Below are positions 42,815-55,963 of a stretch of 64,000 nt of DNA, one piece after another (within the stretch, counting starts at the first letter, position 1; the number at the start of each line of letters is the position of its first letter). A program made the position numbers and the translations under genes. This DNA is from Thermomonas aquatica (GTDB taxonomy: Bacteria > Pseudomonadota > Gammaproteobacteria > Xanthomonadales > Xanthomonadaceae), in assembly GCF_006337105.1 (NCBI RefSeq), contig NZ_CP040871.1:2622501-2686500 (forward strand), written 5' to 3'. The notes below the pieces were generated by a model. That model did not search any database, had not been told where the DNA came from, and saw nothing but the letters and a program-made list of their open reading frames with translations.

Positions 42815-43345
42815 TCATCCCGGGCAGGGCGTAGGCACCCTCGGCCGCTCGCTGCGCGGCCGCCCCATGTTGTTGACGATGACCTGGCCCAGCAGTTCCT
42901 GCCGCTGGTTGCAGATGGACAGGGTCAGGTTGGTGCCGGCGCTGCGCCCGTCGGGCAGGTAGCGCAGCTGCTGCCTGCCGACGGTGCTGGTGACGCGCAG
43001 GTGCCGGCTGGTGGGTTCCAGGTCGACGCGCAGGATCTCGTCGCGCGCGTCCGGCATGCGGTTGCCGTCGTCGTCGACGAACAGCATCCAGCCCCGGCTC
43101 CAGTCGGTGCCCGCTTCGCATGTGCTGCCATCGGCCGACGGGCAAAGCACGGCGCGGCGGTTGCGGCTGATCGCGGCCATGCGCGCCAGGGCCATGTGCG
43201 AGGTGAGCGAGGCGATGGCGGCGGAGGTTCGCTGGTGTTCGATGAAGCCGGCCATCGACGGCAGCGCAACCCCGGCGCAGATCGCCATCACGGAGAGGCT
43301 GGTCATCAGTTCGATGAGGGTGAAACCGGCATTGCGGCGGCGCAT
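42815..43345 (-). CDS. Orphan FimT/GspH-like pseudopilin
   Basis: A 176-residue prepilin with leader MRRRNAG before FTLIELMTSLSVMAICAGVA (Glu5 present) and a GspH-type C-terminal domain with the pattern ARMAAISRNRRAVLCPSADG and WSRGWMLFVDDDGN. It is separate from the minor-pilin operon and stands alone between tRNA-Asn and uvrB, on the opposite strand. It is a paralogue of the FimT at 35789. The ATG at 43345 is chosen for the short leader; the frame is open to 43390. It could be a second FimT used under other conditions. Confidence 0.82.
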   Translation of the reverse strand: MRRRNAGFTLIELMTSLSVMAICAGVALPSMAGFIEHQRTSAAIASLTSHMALARMAAISRNRRAVLCPSADGSTCEAGTDWSRGWMLFVDDDGNRMPDARDEILRVDLEPTSRHLRVTSTVGRQQLRYLPDGRSAGTNLTLSICNQRQELLGQVIVNNMGRPRSERPRVPTPCPG

Positions 43346-43506
43346 GGCAGGGCTCCCGATGGCGTGGCAACAGGCTATGGCGCGCCGCACCGGGCCGGGA
43401 TCGGACGGCTGCCGAATCGCGGGTAAGGAAAGTCCCAGTCAGGTGTGCCTCAGGTCGCGGTGGCGAGTGGGCGTAGACTCATCGGTTGCCTACCGCGCGC
43501 GCGACG

Positions 43507-45555
<2,049 letters not shown>

Positions 45556-45571
45556 GCGGTCGCGGCGGCGG

Positions 45572-45600
45572 TTGTCCGCAGCCCGTTGCCGGGCTACAAT
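45572..45600 (+). promoter_or_regulatory. Promoter of tRNA-Val
   Basis: TTGTCC (45572-45577) and TACAAT (45595-45600) are spaced by 17 bases, and the mature tRNA starts 13 bases after the -10. The same TACAAT box stands upstream of the other two tRNA genes of the window. Confidence 0.7.
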
Positions 45601-45612
45601 TCGCGCCCCTTC

Positions 45613-45687
45613 GGGCGGTTAGCTCAGCGGTAGAGCACTACCTTGACATGGTAGGGGTCACAGGTTCGAACCCTGTACCGCCCACCA
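45613..45687 (+). tRNA. tRNA-Val (anticodon GAC)
   Basis: A 75-base tRNA gene. Acceptor stem GGGCGGT/ACCGCCC, D-arm AGCTCAGCGGTAGAGC, anticodon stem CTACC with loop TTGACAT (anticodon GAC), T-arm GGTTCGAACCC, discriminator A and encoded CCA. It reads GUC and GUU valine codons. It lies 57 bases after uvrB. Confidence 0.95.
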
Positions 45688-45703
45688 CTTTTAAAGTGGC
45701 GAT

Positions 45704-45739
45704 ACGGCGCATCCTTCATCGGTTGCGCCGTTTTCGTTT
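45704..45739 (+). terminator. Terminator after tRNA-Val
   Basis: ACGGCGCA (45704-45711) and TGCGCCGT (45724-45731) form a stem, extended inward by a C-C/G-G pair, followed by TTTCGTTT. A second small palindrome (CCACTTT and AAAGTGG around 45685-45699) overlaps the CCA end of the tRNA. The redoxin gene on the other strand ends 23 bases beyond. Confidence 0.85.
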
Positions 45740-45761
45740 GCGGGCGATGCGCAGCCGGGGG

Positions 45762-46322
45762 CTATCCGACGGCGCTTTCGCCTGCATCGACGGCGCAAGC
45801 GCCCTCCGCGCAACCGGTGGCCGGTCCCGTGCCCGGGATGCCGGAATACGCCTCGGCCAGCAGCCCGGCGATCTGTGCGCCGACGGCCAGATCGCCGACT
45901 TGGCCGAAATGCTGCTGGCGCAGCCGCCCGTTGCGGTCGATCAATGCCAGCGTGGGCGTGCCGCGCATCGCATAGGCGCGCATGGTGTGCGGGATCGGCT
46001 GATCCACGCCCGGGCGGTCGATGCCGACCGGGAACGGGATCCGGTATTCGTGCAGGAAGGCCTGCAACGCGACGGCGGTCATCGCCTGGTGGTGTTCGAA
46101 CACCGCATGCAGCCCGATCACCGCGACTTGCTCGTCCGCGAAGGTCGAGCGGATGCGCATCGCCTGCGGCAGCCCGTGCGAGACGCAGCCGGGGCAGAGC
46201 ATCTGGAAGGCCTCCAGCACCACCACCTTGCCGCGCAGCGCGTCCAGGGTGATCGGTGCGGGGGTATTGAACCAGCGTTCCACTTGCAGCGCGGGTGCCA
46301 TGGGATGCGCGTTGTCGTTCAT
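45762..46322 (-). CDS. Redoxin/thioredoxin-like protein with extra C-terminal cysteines
   Basis: A 186-residue thioredoxin-fold protein without signal peptide, so probably cytoplasmic. The active site is CPGC (Cys43, Cys46) in AFQMLCPGCVSHGLP, and the cis-proline loop is MRGTPTLALID. The tail after residue 165 adds two cysteines in GCAEGACAVDAG. This resembles TlpA/AhpC-type redoxins used to reduce peroxides or disulfides. It is the last gene of a three-gene unit led by the MarR-type gene at 47849. The ATG at 46322 follows a GGAG six bases upstream. The partner reductase is not visible. Confidence 0.78.
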   Translation of the reverse strand: MNDNAHPMAPALQVERWFNTPAPITLDALRGKVVVLEAFQMLCPGCVSHGLPQAMRIRSTFADEQVAVIGLHAVFEHHQAMTAVALQAFLHEYRIPFPVGIDRPGVDQPIPHTMRAYAMRGTPTLALIDRNGRLRQQHFGQVGDLAVGAQIAGLLAEAYSGIPGTGPATGCAEGACAVDAGESAVG

Positions 46323-46336
46323 GGAGGCTCCGGAAA

Positions 46337-46358
46337 GCCCGCACCGGGCGGTGCGGGC
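46337..46358 (-). repeat. Intercistronic hairpin upstream of the redoxin gene
   Basis: GCCCGCACC (46337-46345) and GGTGCGGGC (46350-46358) form a perfect 9-base stem with a GGGC loop in the 44-base gap between the secreted-protein gene and the redoxin gene. On the minus strand only TTTCC follows, so it is more likely a processing or partial read-through element than a full terminator. Confidence 0.5.
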
Positions 46359-46366
46359 GGGTGGCG

Positions 46367-47113
46367 TTACAGGTTGGCTTTGCCCGGCAGGCCGAGGTTG
46401 CCGGAGGCGATCTTGAACACGTCGACCACGCACAGCAGCGGCGCATGCACGGAGGCATTGACCCGCAGGCCGGCGGTGACGCCGTCGAAGCCGCCGGCGG
46501 TGACGATGCCGATGTCGTCGAACGGCACCTTGACCTCCACGGTTCCGGCTTCCAGCGTCGGGCTCCAGCCCGGGCTGTCGAGCAGCAGCGGCAACCCGGG
46601 CCAGGTCTTCGGCAGGCGCGGCTTGCGGCCTTCCGGGATGTCGACCACGCCCAGCGCGCCGGGGCCGCAGGCCTCGTTCGGCTTCAGCACCACCCAGTGG
46701 CTGTGCCAGAGGTTGCCGTCGTTGTCGCGGCGACCGTCGCCGTTTTCGTCGTACAGCGGGGTGTCGTCGAAATCCGGATGCGCGGTGACCGCCATCGCGA
46801 GGATGCCGGCGCCATGCTCGAAGCCGACTTCGTAGGGGTCGATCGAGGTCGGCCAGACATAGGAGAACACCTCGCTGCCGGCCAGCTTGCCGGTGGCGGT
46901 GGGCCTGCTGCGGCCGGCCTTGCCGGACACCGCCATGTGGAAGGTGGCGACGTTGCCCTCGGTGCTGATCCTGGTGTGGACGATGTCGAAATCCGCGCGT
47001 GCGGCCGGATTGGCCTTGGTCTGGATGCCGCCGGTGTGGCTGGCGCCATCGTGTGCGTGCGCGCAGCCGATGGCGAGCGCGAACGCGCCGATTGCAGCGA
47101 GTTTCTGACGCAT
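46367..47113 (-). CDS. Secreted protein of unknown function with a calcium-loop-like motif
   Basis: A 248-residue exported protein. The signal peptide (about residues 1-22, ending CAHAHDG) is followed by His-rich HDGASHTGG, beta-rich sequence, an EF-hand-like loop DENGDGRRDNDG near residue 120, and LWHSHWVVLKPNEACGPG with two histidines and a cysteine, a possible metal site. The end (VHAPLLCVVDVFKIASGNL) is strongly patterned. I do not recognise a named family, though the sequence has the look of a conserved one. It has a strong AGAGGAG ribosome site and lies between a MarR-type regulator and a redoxin on the same strand. Confidence 0.7.
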   Translation of the reverse strand: MRQKLAAIGAFALAIGCAHAHDGASHTGGIQTKANPAARADFDIVHTRISTEGNVATFHMAVSGKAGRSRPTATGKLAGSEVFSYVWPTSIDPYEVGFEHGAGILAMAVTAHPDFDDTPLYDENGDGRRDNDGNLWHSHWVVLKPNEACGPGALGVVDIPEGRKPRLPKTWPGLPLLLDSPGWSPTLEAGTVEVKVPFDDIGIVTAGGFDGVTAGLRVNASVHAPLLCVVDVFKIASGNLGLPGKANL

Positions 47114-47159
47114 ACTCGAATCTCCTCTTGCTTGCTCTTGCCGGGTGGGTGGAGGAACC

Positions 47160-47191
47160 GGGCGGCGGCCGATTGCAGTCGGTCGCCGCCC
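47160..47191. repeat. Strong hairpin between the MarR-type gene and the secreted-protein gene
   Basis: GGGCGGCGGCCGA (47160-47172) and TCGGTCGCCGCCC (47179-47191) form a 13-base stem with one mismatch and a 6-base loop. On the plus strand it is followed by ATCTTTTT; on the minus strand, the direction of the operon, no T-run follows. It may mark mRNA processing that sets different levels for the regulator and downstream genes. Confidence 0.5.
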
Positions 47192-47204
47192 ATCTTTTTC
47201 GGGG

Positions 47205-47849
47205 TCAGGGCGGTGCGCGCAGCTGGAAGCGTTCGCGGTTCGCGGCCCGCAACGGCGCGTCGGCTGGCGACTGGTCGGCGCAGTCGGCGCGCAGCTCGGC
47301 ATCGCCGAATGGCGTCCCCAGGAACCCGCAGACATGCGGCTGCGCGGCATCGCCGCTGGCGAACGGGCGGAAGAACCGGCAGCCGAGGCAGGTGCGCAGG
47401 CCGGTGGCCATGCCCTGCTGCTGCGCCTTGCCGACCAGCAGCTGCGCGACCCGGAGCAGGGCGCCCACGTCGGCGGCATCCAGCCCCTGCAGCAGGGCGG
47501 CCATGCCGCGTGCGGGATGCTTGAGTCTTGCCGCCAGCGCGCGGCCTTGCTTGCTCAGATGGACGATGCTGGCACGGCGATCGCCTGCATCCGTGCGGCG
47601 GGCGATCCAGCCCTTCGCCTGCAGCGTCTTCAGCGTGTCGCTGAGGCTGGCCGGGGAAACATCCAGCCTGGCCGCGATCTGCTGCGCGCGCAAACCGTTG
47701 TCCGCCCCCGCAAGCATGCGCAGGACCGCGGCCTGGGTGGGCGGCAGGGCCGGCAGCCCCTCGCTGCGCCAGGAGTGCGCGCGCACCAGCGAGGCCAGCT
47801 GTTCCAGCCCGGCGGCCGCCTGTTCACGCTGGCATGGATCGTTGGTCAT
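47205..47849 (-). CDS. MarR family regulator with a C-terminal four-cysteine motif
   Basis: A 214-residue regulator. Residues about 15-145 form the MarR winged helix (ALPPTQAAVLRMLAG, LRAQQIAARLDVSPASLSDTLKTL, wing RRTDAGDRRASIVHLS). The tail has Cys154 and Cys157 (TCLGCRFFRPF), Cys174 (PHVCGFLGTPFGD) and Cys190 (RADCADQ), a set fit to bind zinc or an Fe-S cluster; classical MarR proteins lack it. A redox or metal signal is therefore likely, as is autorepression from the operator just upstream. The downstream genes encode a secreted protein and a redoxin. Confidence 0.85.
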   Translation of the reverse strand: MTNDPCQREQAAAGLEQLASLVRAHSWRSEGLPALPPTQAAVLRMLAGADNGLRAQQIAARLDVSPASLSDTLKTLQAKGWIARRTDAGDRRASIVHLSKQGRALAARLKHPARGMAALLQGLDAADVGALLRVAQLLVGKAQQQGMATGLRTCLGCRFFRPFASGDAAQPHVCGFLGTPFGDAELRADCADQSPADAPLRAANRERFQLRAPP

Positions 47850-47854
47850 GCTGT

Positions 47855-47883
47855 AATTTAGGAATCCTAACTAAATCGGTCAA
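47855..47883 (-). promoter_or_regulatory. Promoter with overlapping MarR operator
   Basis: Read on the minus strand, TTGACC (47883-47878) and TAAATT (47860-47855) are exactly 17 bases apart. The perfect inverted repeat TTAGGA and TCCTAA around one base (47858-47870) covers the spacer end and the -10. The start codon is 5 bases after the -10, with no usable ribosome site, so a leaderless transcript and direct autorepression are predicted. Confidence 0.7.
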
Positions 47884-48035
47884 GACCGTTCGTCGGCGCG
47901 CGGCGAATCCTTGAAGCGCCTCGGTGCGCTCGGTAGACTGGCGGCCGCAATTGGCGGCGGCCCTGCATCTTGCCGTGCCGCCTGCAGGACGAAACGGAGA
48001 AGGTGGCCTGTGGAAACGCCGGCCGAGCGTGCGAC

Positions 48036-48062
48036 ATGAGCACTACCATCGCCCACCGCTGA
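48036..48062 (+). CDS. Possible thrS leader peptide (8 residues)
   Basis: ATG at 48036 opens an eight-codon frame, MSTTIAHR, with two consecutive threonine codons (ACT ACC). It ends 27 bases before a terminator-like hairpin, which itself stands 65 bases before thrS. This is the arrangement of an attenuation leader for a threonine-related gene. Only two threonine codons and no good ribosome site (GAGCG at best) weaken the case. Confidence 0.3.
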   Translation: MSTTIAHR

Positions 48063-48088
48063 GCCCGCCGACGCATTCGATTCGTTCG

Positions 48089-48110
48089 AAAGGCGCTCCG
48101 GCGCCTTTTT
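48089..48110 (+). terminator. Terminator-like hairpin in the thrS leader (possible attenuator)
   Basis: AAAGGCGC (48089-48096) and GCGCCTTT (48101-48108) form an 8-base stem with a TCCG loop and a five-T run. No plus-strand gene ends upstream, since the MarR-type gene is divergent, so the only transcript it could stop is the thrS leader itself. That makes attenuation the natural reading. Confidence 0.68.
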
Positions 48111-48133
48111 CGTTTGTTCCTCCACGAACAAGC

Positions 48134-48153
48134 GCCCGGCCCAAAAGCCGGGC
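48134..48153 (+). repeat. Hairpin just upstream of thrS
   Basis: GCCCGGC (48134-48140) and GCCGGGC (48147-48153) form a 7-base stem with a six-base loop, 21 bases before the thrS start codon. It could be a translational operator for ThrRS, which in E. coli binds its own mRNA; the sequence does not show tRNA-like detail. Confidence 0.45.
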
Positions 48154-48174
48154 CATCCAAGAAAAGCCATCCCC

Positions 48175-50073
48175 ATGATCAACATCACCCTTCCCGACGG
48201 TTCCGTCCGCCAGTTCGATGCGCCCGTCACCGTGGGCGAGGTCGCCGCGTCCATCGGCGCCGGCCTGGCCAAGGCCACCCTGGCCGGCAAGGTCGACGAC
48301 AAGCTGGTCGATGCCGGCTTCCGCATCGACCACGACGCGTCGTTTTCCATCGTCACCGACAAGTCGCCGGAGGCGCTGGACATCCTGCGCCATTCCACCG
48401 CGCACCTGCTGGCGCAGGCCGTGCAGCGCCTGTTCCCGGGCGCGCAGGTGACCATCGGCCCGGTGATCGACAACGGCTTCTATTACGACTTCGCCTACGA
48501 GCGCCCGTTCACGCCCGAAGACCTGCCGGCGATCGAGGCGGAGATGCAGAAGATCGTCAAGGAAGCGCATCCGGTGTCGCGCAGCGTGAAGTCGCGCGAC
48601 GACGCGGTGGCCTACTTCAAGGGCATCGGCGAGGCCTACAAGGCCGAGATCATCGAGAGCATCCCGTCGAACGAGGAACTGTCGCTGTACTCGCAGGGCG
48701 AGTTCACCGACCTCTGCCGCGGCCCGCACGTGCCGGGCACCGACAAGCTGCGCGCGTTCAAGCTGATGAAGGTCGCCGGCGCCTACTGGCGCGGCGACCA
48801 CAACAACCAGATGCTCAGCCGCATCTACGGCACCGCCTGGTTGAACGACAAGGACCTCAAGGCCTACCTGACCCAGCTCGAGGAAGCCGAGAAGCGCGAC
48901 CACCGCAAGATCGGCAAGGCGTTGGACCTGTTCCACCTGCAGGAAGAAGGCCCGGGCCTGGTGTTCTGGCACCCCAAGGGCTGGTCGATCTGGCAGGTGG
49001 TCGAGCAGTACATGCGCAACGTGTACCGCAAGACCGGCTACGGCGAAGTGCGCTGCCCGCAGATCCTCGACGTGTCGCTGTGGCAGAAGTCGGGCCACTG
49101 GGACAACTACAAGGACAACATGTTCTTCACCGAATCGGAGAAGCGCACCTATGCGCTGAAGCCGATGAATTGCCCGGGCCACGTGCAAGTCTTCAACCAG
49201 GGCCTGCACAGCTACCGCGACCTGCCGATCCGCTACGGCGAGTTCGGCGCCTGCCACCGCAACGAGCCCTCCGGCGCGCTGCATGGCATCCTGCGCGTGC
49301 GCGGCTTCACCCAGGACGACGGCCACATCTTCTGTACGGAAAACCAGATCGAAGAGGAAGTGCGCGCGTTCCACGAGCAGGCGCTCAAGGTCTACGCGGA
49401 CTTCGGCTTCAGCGACATCCAGATCAAGATCGCGCTGCGCCCGGATTCGCGCCTCGGCGATGATGCCACCTGGGACAAGGCCGAAGGCGCCCTGCGCGAT
49501 GCCTTGCGCGCCTCCGGCGTGGAGTGGGAAGAACTGCCGGGCGAGGGCGCGTTCTACGGCCCGAAGATCGAGTACCACCTGAAGGACGCCATCGGCCGCA
49601 CCTGGCAGCTGGGCACCATGCAGGTCGATTTCATGATGCCGGGCCGCCTGGGCGCCGAATACGTCGACGAACACAGCCAGCGCCGGCACCCGGTGATGCT
49701 GCACCGGGCCATCGTCGGCTCGATGGAGCGCTTCATCGGCATCCTGATCGAGCACCACGCCGGCCAGTTCCCGGCCTGGCTGGCCCCGGTCCAGGCGATG
49801 GTCATGAACATCACCGACGCCCAAGCCGATTACGTCGAGGACGTCCGGAAAACCCTTGCAAATCAAGGCTTCCGGGTCGACGCCGATTTGCGGAACGAGA
49901 AGATCGGCTATAAGATCCGCGAGCACACGCTGCAGCGCGTGCCGTACCTGCTGGTGGTCGGCGACCGCGAGAAGGAAAACGGCATGCTCTCCGTGCGCAC
50001 GCGGGGTGGGGAAGACCTCGGTAACATGTCCGTCGCCGACTTCGCCGCGCGTTTGCGTCAGGAATCCATGTAA
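48175..50073 (+). CDS. thrS: Threonyl-tRNA synthetase
   Basis: A 632-residue class II synthetase charging tRNA-Thr. Domain order is normal: TGS (residues 1-60), editing domain (about 65-225, with [16 protein letters not shown] at its start), catalytic core (about 245-530, with [37 protein letters not shown] in part, and [15 protein letters not shown]), and anticodon-binding domain. The zinc ligands near MNCPGH and in the core appear kept. It heads the classical cluster thrS-infC-rpmI-rplT-pheST-ihfA. The 325-base region upstream carries a possible attenuator and two hairpins. Confidence 0.97.
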   Translation: MINITLPDGSVRQFDAPVTVGEVAASIGAGLAKATLAGKVDDKLVDAGFRIDHDASFSIVTDKSPEALDILRHSTAHLLAQAVQRLFPGAQVTIGPVIDNGFYYDFAYERPFTPEDLPAIEAEMQKIVKEAHPVSRSVKSRDDAVAYFKGIGEAYKAEIIESIPSNEELSLYSQGEFTDLCRGPHVPGTDKLRAFKLMKVAGAYWRGDHNNQMLSRIYGTAWLNDKDLKAYLTQLEEAEKRDHRKIGKALDLFHLQEEGPGLVFWHPKGWSIWQVVEQYMRNVYRKTGYGEVRCPQILDVSLWQKSGHWDNYKDNMFFTESEKRTYALKPMNCPGHVQVFNQGLHSYRDLPIRYGEFGACHRNEPSGALHGILRVRGFTQDDGHIFCTENQIEEEVRAFHEQALKVYADFGFSDIQIKIALRPDSRLGDDATWDKAEGALRDALRASGVEWEELPGEGAFYGPKIEYHLKDAIGRTWQLGTMQVDFMMPGRLGAEYVDEHSQRRHPVMLHRAIVGSMERFIGILIEHHAGQFPAWLAPVQAMVMNITDAQADYVEDVRKTLANQGFRVDADLRNEKIGYKIREHTLQRVPYLLVVGDREKENGMLSVRTRGGEDLGNMSVADFAARLRQESM

Positions 50074-50100
50074 GGACCCGGGCCAACCGAACGTTCAGCC

Positions 50101-50126
50101 GGCCATCGATTCCGGAATCGATGGCC
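50101..50126 (+). repeat. Perfect palindrome between thrS and infC
   Basis: GGCCATCGATTCC (50101-50113) is followed directly by its reverse complement (50114-50126), a perfect 26-base palindrome with no spacer. It lies 27 bases after thrS and 42 bases before the infC start. In RNA it would form a stable hairpin; no T-run follows. It may insulate infC expression from thrS. Confidence 0.75.
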
Positions 50127-50167
50127 GATCCGGCTTCAACCCGAAGCCATCCCTTGGAGATCGCAAC

Positions 50168-50695
50168 ATCAGTACCACCACCGATTCAAAGCAGAACCGA
50201 CGGAACCACGAGATCCGCGTGCCGCGCGTGCGCGTCATCGGCAGCGACGGCGAGATGATCGGCGTGCTGTCGCGCGACGAAGCGCTGCGCATGGCCGAGG
50301 AGGAAGACCTCGATCTCGTGGAAATCCAGCCGAATGCGGATCCGCCGGTCTGCAAGATCATGGACTTCGGCAAGTTCAAGTTCGAGCTGCAGAAGAAGGC
50401 CAACGAGGCCAAGAAGAAGACCAAGCAGGTCGAGATCAAGGAAGTGAAGTTCCGTCCGGTCACGGACGAGGGCGACTACCAGATCAAGCTGCGCAAGATG
50501 CGCGAATTCCTGGTCGAAGGCGACAAGATCAAGGTCAACATCCGCTTCCGTGGCCGCGAGATGAGCCACCAGGAGCTGGGCCGCGAAATGGCCGCCCGCA
50601 TCGAGGCCGACCTGGGCGAGGACATCGTCATCGAATCGCGCCCGCGCCTGGAAGGCCGGCAGATGGTGATGATGATCGCGCCGAAGAAGAAGTAA
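50168..50695 (+). CDS. infC: Translation initiation factor IF-3, ATC start codon
   Basis: A 175-residue factor that keeps ribosomal subunits apart and checks the start codon. The N-domain ([38 protein letters not shown]) and the C-domain ([30 protein letters not shown]) are complete. There is no ATG, GTG or TTG at the proper place: GGAG at 50155-50158 points to ATC at 50168. Rare AUU/AUC starts in infC are the known basis of its autoregulation, because IF-3 rejects them. The length then agrees with the family. Confidence 0.95.
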   Translation: MSTTTDSKQNRRNHEIRVPRVRVIGSDGEMIGVLSRDEALRMAEEEDLDLVEIQPNADPPVCKIMDFGKFKFELQKKANEAKKKTKQVEIKEVKFRPVTDEGDYQIKLRKMREFLVEGDKIKVNIRFRGREMSHQELGREMAARIEADLGEDIVIESRPRLEGRQMVMMIAPKKK

Positions 50696-50737
50696 GGCCG
50701 CGCAAGGCCCGCAAAGGCCTGATTTCGCAAGGAAAGA

Positions 50738-50766
50738 TTGCAAACCCGGCAGGCGGCCGCCATACT
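50738..50766 (+). promoter_or_regulatory. Candidate internal promoter before rpmI-rplT
   Basis: TTGCAA (50738-50743) and CATACT (50761-50766) are 17 bases apart in the infC-rpmI gap, about 170 bases before rpmI. It could start a separate ribosomal-protein transcript with a structured leader. Confidence 0.45.
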
Positions 50767-50772
50767 ATGCGG

Positions 50773-50835
50773 CCCGGTTCGCCGGGTTTGTTGTTGAAAG
50801 GCACCCAGGACCCGCCTTGATTCCTTCGGAATCAA
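50773..50835 (+). promoter_or_regulatory. Structured leader of rpmI-rplT (possible L20 autoregulation)
   Basis: Two hairpins lie in the 237-base gap. CCCGG (50773-50777) and CCGGG (50782-50786) with a TTCG loop are followed by TTTGTTGTTG, like a weak terminator close to the promoter. TTGATTCC (50817-50824) and GGAATCAA (50828-50835) make an 8-base stem with a tight loop. L20 represses rpmI-rplT in other bacteria by binding leader RNA that mimics its rRNA site; I cannot confirm that fold here. Confidence 0.5.
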
Positions 50836-50932
50836 AGGCTTATCACCGGCTCAGGCAGGATGGAAAGCGTGGCGAAGCCGCAAGGCCAAGCTGCCGCCTC
50901 GACCAGTTCAGTAGATTTCGCAAGGATTCCCA

Positions 50933-51130
50933 ATGCCCAAGATCAAGACCAATCGGGCGGCGGCCAAGCGCTTCCGGAAGACCGCTTCCGGCAAGTACAA
51001 GTGCGGCCACGCCAACAAGAGCCACATCCTCACCAAGAAGGCGACCAAGCGGAAGCGCAACCTGCGGCAGACGAACCATGTTCGTGCCGAGGACGCGGGC
51101 CGTCTGGACCGCATGCTTCCGTATTTGTGA
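50933..51130 (+). CDS. rpmI: 50S ribosomal protein L35
   Basis: A 65-residue, very basic ribosomal protein. The sequence [18 protein letters not shown] and the histidine/lysine-rich [16 protein letters not shown] are diagnostic. It is one residue from the E. coli length. The start codon follows AAGGA at nine bases distance. rplT begins 11 bases after its stop, so both are from one message. Confidence 0.97.
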   Translation: MPKIKTNRAAAKRFRKTASGKYKCGHANKSHILTKKATKRKRNLRQTNHVRAEDAGRLDRMLPYL

Positions 51131-51141
51131 GGAGATAAGAC

Positions 51142-54978
<3,837 letters not shown>

Positions 54979-54989
54979 AGGGGACAGCA

Positions 54990-55307
54990 ATGGCGTTGAC
55001 CAAGGCGGAAATGGCGGAACGTCTGTATGAGGACGTGGGCCTGAACAAGCGCGAGGCGAAGGAATTCGTCGACGCATTCTTCGATGCATTGCGCGAGGCG
55101 CTGGAGCAGGGGCGGCAGGTCAAGCTGTCCGGCTTCGGCAATTTCGACCTGCGCCGCAAGAACCAGCGGCCCGGCCGCAACCCGAAGACCGGCCAGGAGA
55201 TCCCGATCTCCGCGCGCACCGTGGTCACCTTCCGCCCCGGGCAGAAGCTGAAGGAACGCGTGGAAGCCTACTCGGGCTTGAACAGCGCGGGAGCCGCCCA
55301 TGCTTGA
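54990..55307 (+). CDS. ihfA: Integration host factor alpha subunit
   Basis: A 105-residue DNA-bending protein that pairs with IHF-beta. [25 protein letters not shown] is the family start (shown by its first part [19 protein letters not shown]), [21 protein letters not shown] contains the beta-arm with the intercalating proline. It follows pheT as in most gammaproteobacteria and overlaps the next gene by eight bases. Confidence 0.97.
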   Translation: MALTKAEMAERLYEDVGLNKREAKEFVDAFFDALREALEQGRQVKLSGFGNFDLRRKNQRPGRNPKTGQEIPISARTVVTFRPGQKLKERVEAYSGLNSAGAAHA

Positions 55308-55656
55308 CCCGGGCAGCAACCGCGAACTGCCGCCGATCCCGGCCAAGCGCTACTTCACCATCGGCGAGGTCAGCGAGCTGTGCGACGTCAAGCCGCACGT
55401 GCTGCGCTACTGGGAAACCGAATTCCCGAGCCTCGAGCCGGCCAAGCGCCGCGGCAACCGCCGCTACTACCAGCGCCACGACGTGCTGATGGTGCGCCAG
55501 ATCCGCAGCCTGCTGTACGAGCAGGGCTATACCATCGGCGGCGCGCGCCTGCGCCTGGAGGGCGAGGGCGCCAAGCAGGAATCCGCGCTCAGCAACCAGA
55601 TCGCCAAGCAGGTGCGGATGGAGCTGGAAGAAGTCCTGCAGCTGCTGCGGCGCTAA
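55300..55656 (+). CDS. MerR family transcriptional regulator
   Basis: A 118-residue protein, short for the family. The MerR helix-turn-helix and wing are at residues 17-70 ([22 protein letters not shown], then [13 protein letters not shown]), followed by a dimerising helix that ends the protein; there is no ligand-binding domain. This short MerR-like protein regularly follows ihfA in gammaproteobacteria, and its role is not known. The start lies inside the end of ihfA. Confidence 0.93.
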   Translation: MLDPGSNRELPPIPAKRYFTIGEVSELCDVKPHVLRYWETEFPSLEPAKRRGNRRYYQRHDVLMVRQIRSLLYEQGYTIGGARLRLEGEGAKQESALSNQIAKQVRMELEEVLQLLRR

Positions 55657-55755
55657 ACAGCCCGCATATCAGTGCCCTCGGTGCGCGGCGGCGCGTTGTG
55701 AGAGATATGGCCGGCGAATTTGTTCACGGCGCGGTACAATGCGCGTTCGCGAAGT

Positions 55756-55832
55756 CGGGGCGTAGCGCAGCCTGGTAGCGCATCTGCCTGGGGGGCAGAG
55801 GGTCGTCGGTTCGAATCCGGCCGTCCCGACCA
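55756..55832 (+). tRNA. tRNA-Pro (anticodon GGG)
   Basis: A 77-base tRNA gene. Acceptor stem CGGGGCG/CGTCCCG with one G-T pair, D-arm AGCGCAGCCTGGTAGCGC, anticodon stem TCTGC with loop CTGGGGG (anticodon GGG), T-arm GGTTCGAATCC, discriminator A and encoded CCA. A TACAAT box at 55735-55740 is a likely -10; no matching -35 is evident at the right distance. Confidence 0.95.
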
Positions 55833-55849
55833 ATTCGCGGAACGCATCG

Positions 55850-55875
55850 AACGCCCGGCATCGCCCGGGCGTTTT
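55850..55875 (+). terminator. Terminator after tRNA-Pro
   Basis: AACGCCCGG (55850-55858) and CCGGGCGTT (55865-55873) form a perfect 9-base stem with a six-base loop, followed by TT. It lies 17 bases after the tRNA CCA end. Confidence 0.8.
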
Positions 55876-55963
55876 GCTATCTGCGATTCATCGGGCGGTT
55901 GAACTTCGACGCATGCGCTCGGTCACACTGCGCCGCGAACGGGCGATCGAAGGAGCGACACGA

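Noticed and set aside
55720..55740. A TTGTTC/TACAAT promoter for tRNA-Pro
   Set aside because: The two boxes are only nine bases apart, too close for sigma-70. The TACAAT may still be the -10 but the -35 is not identified.
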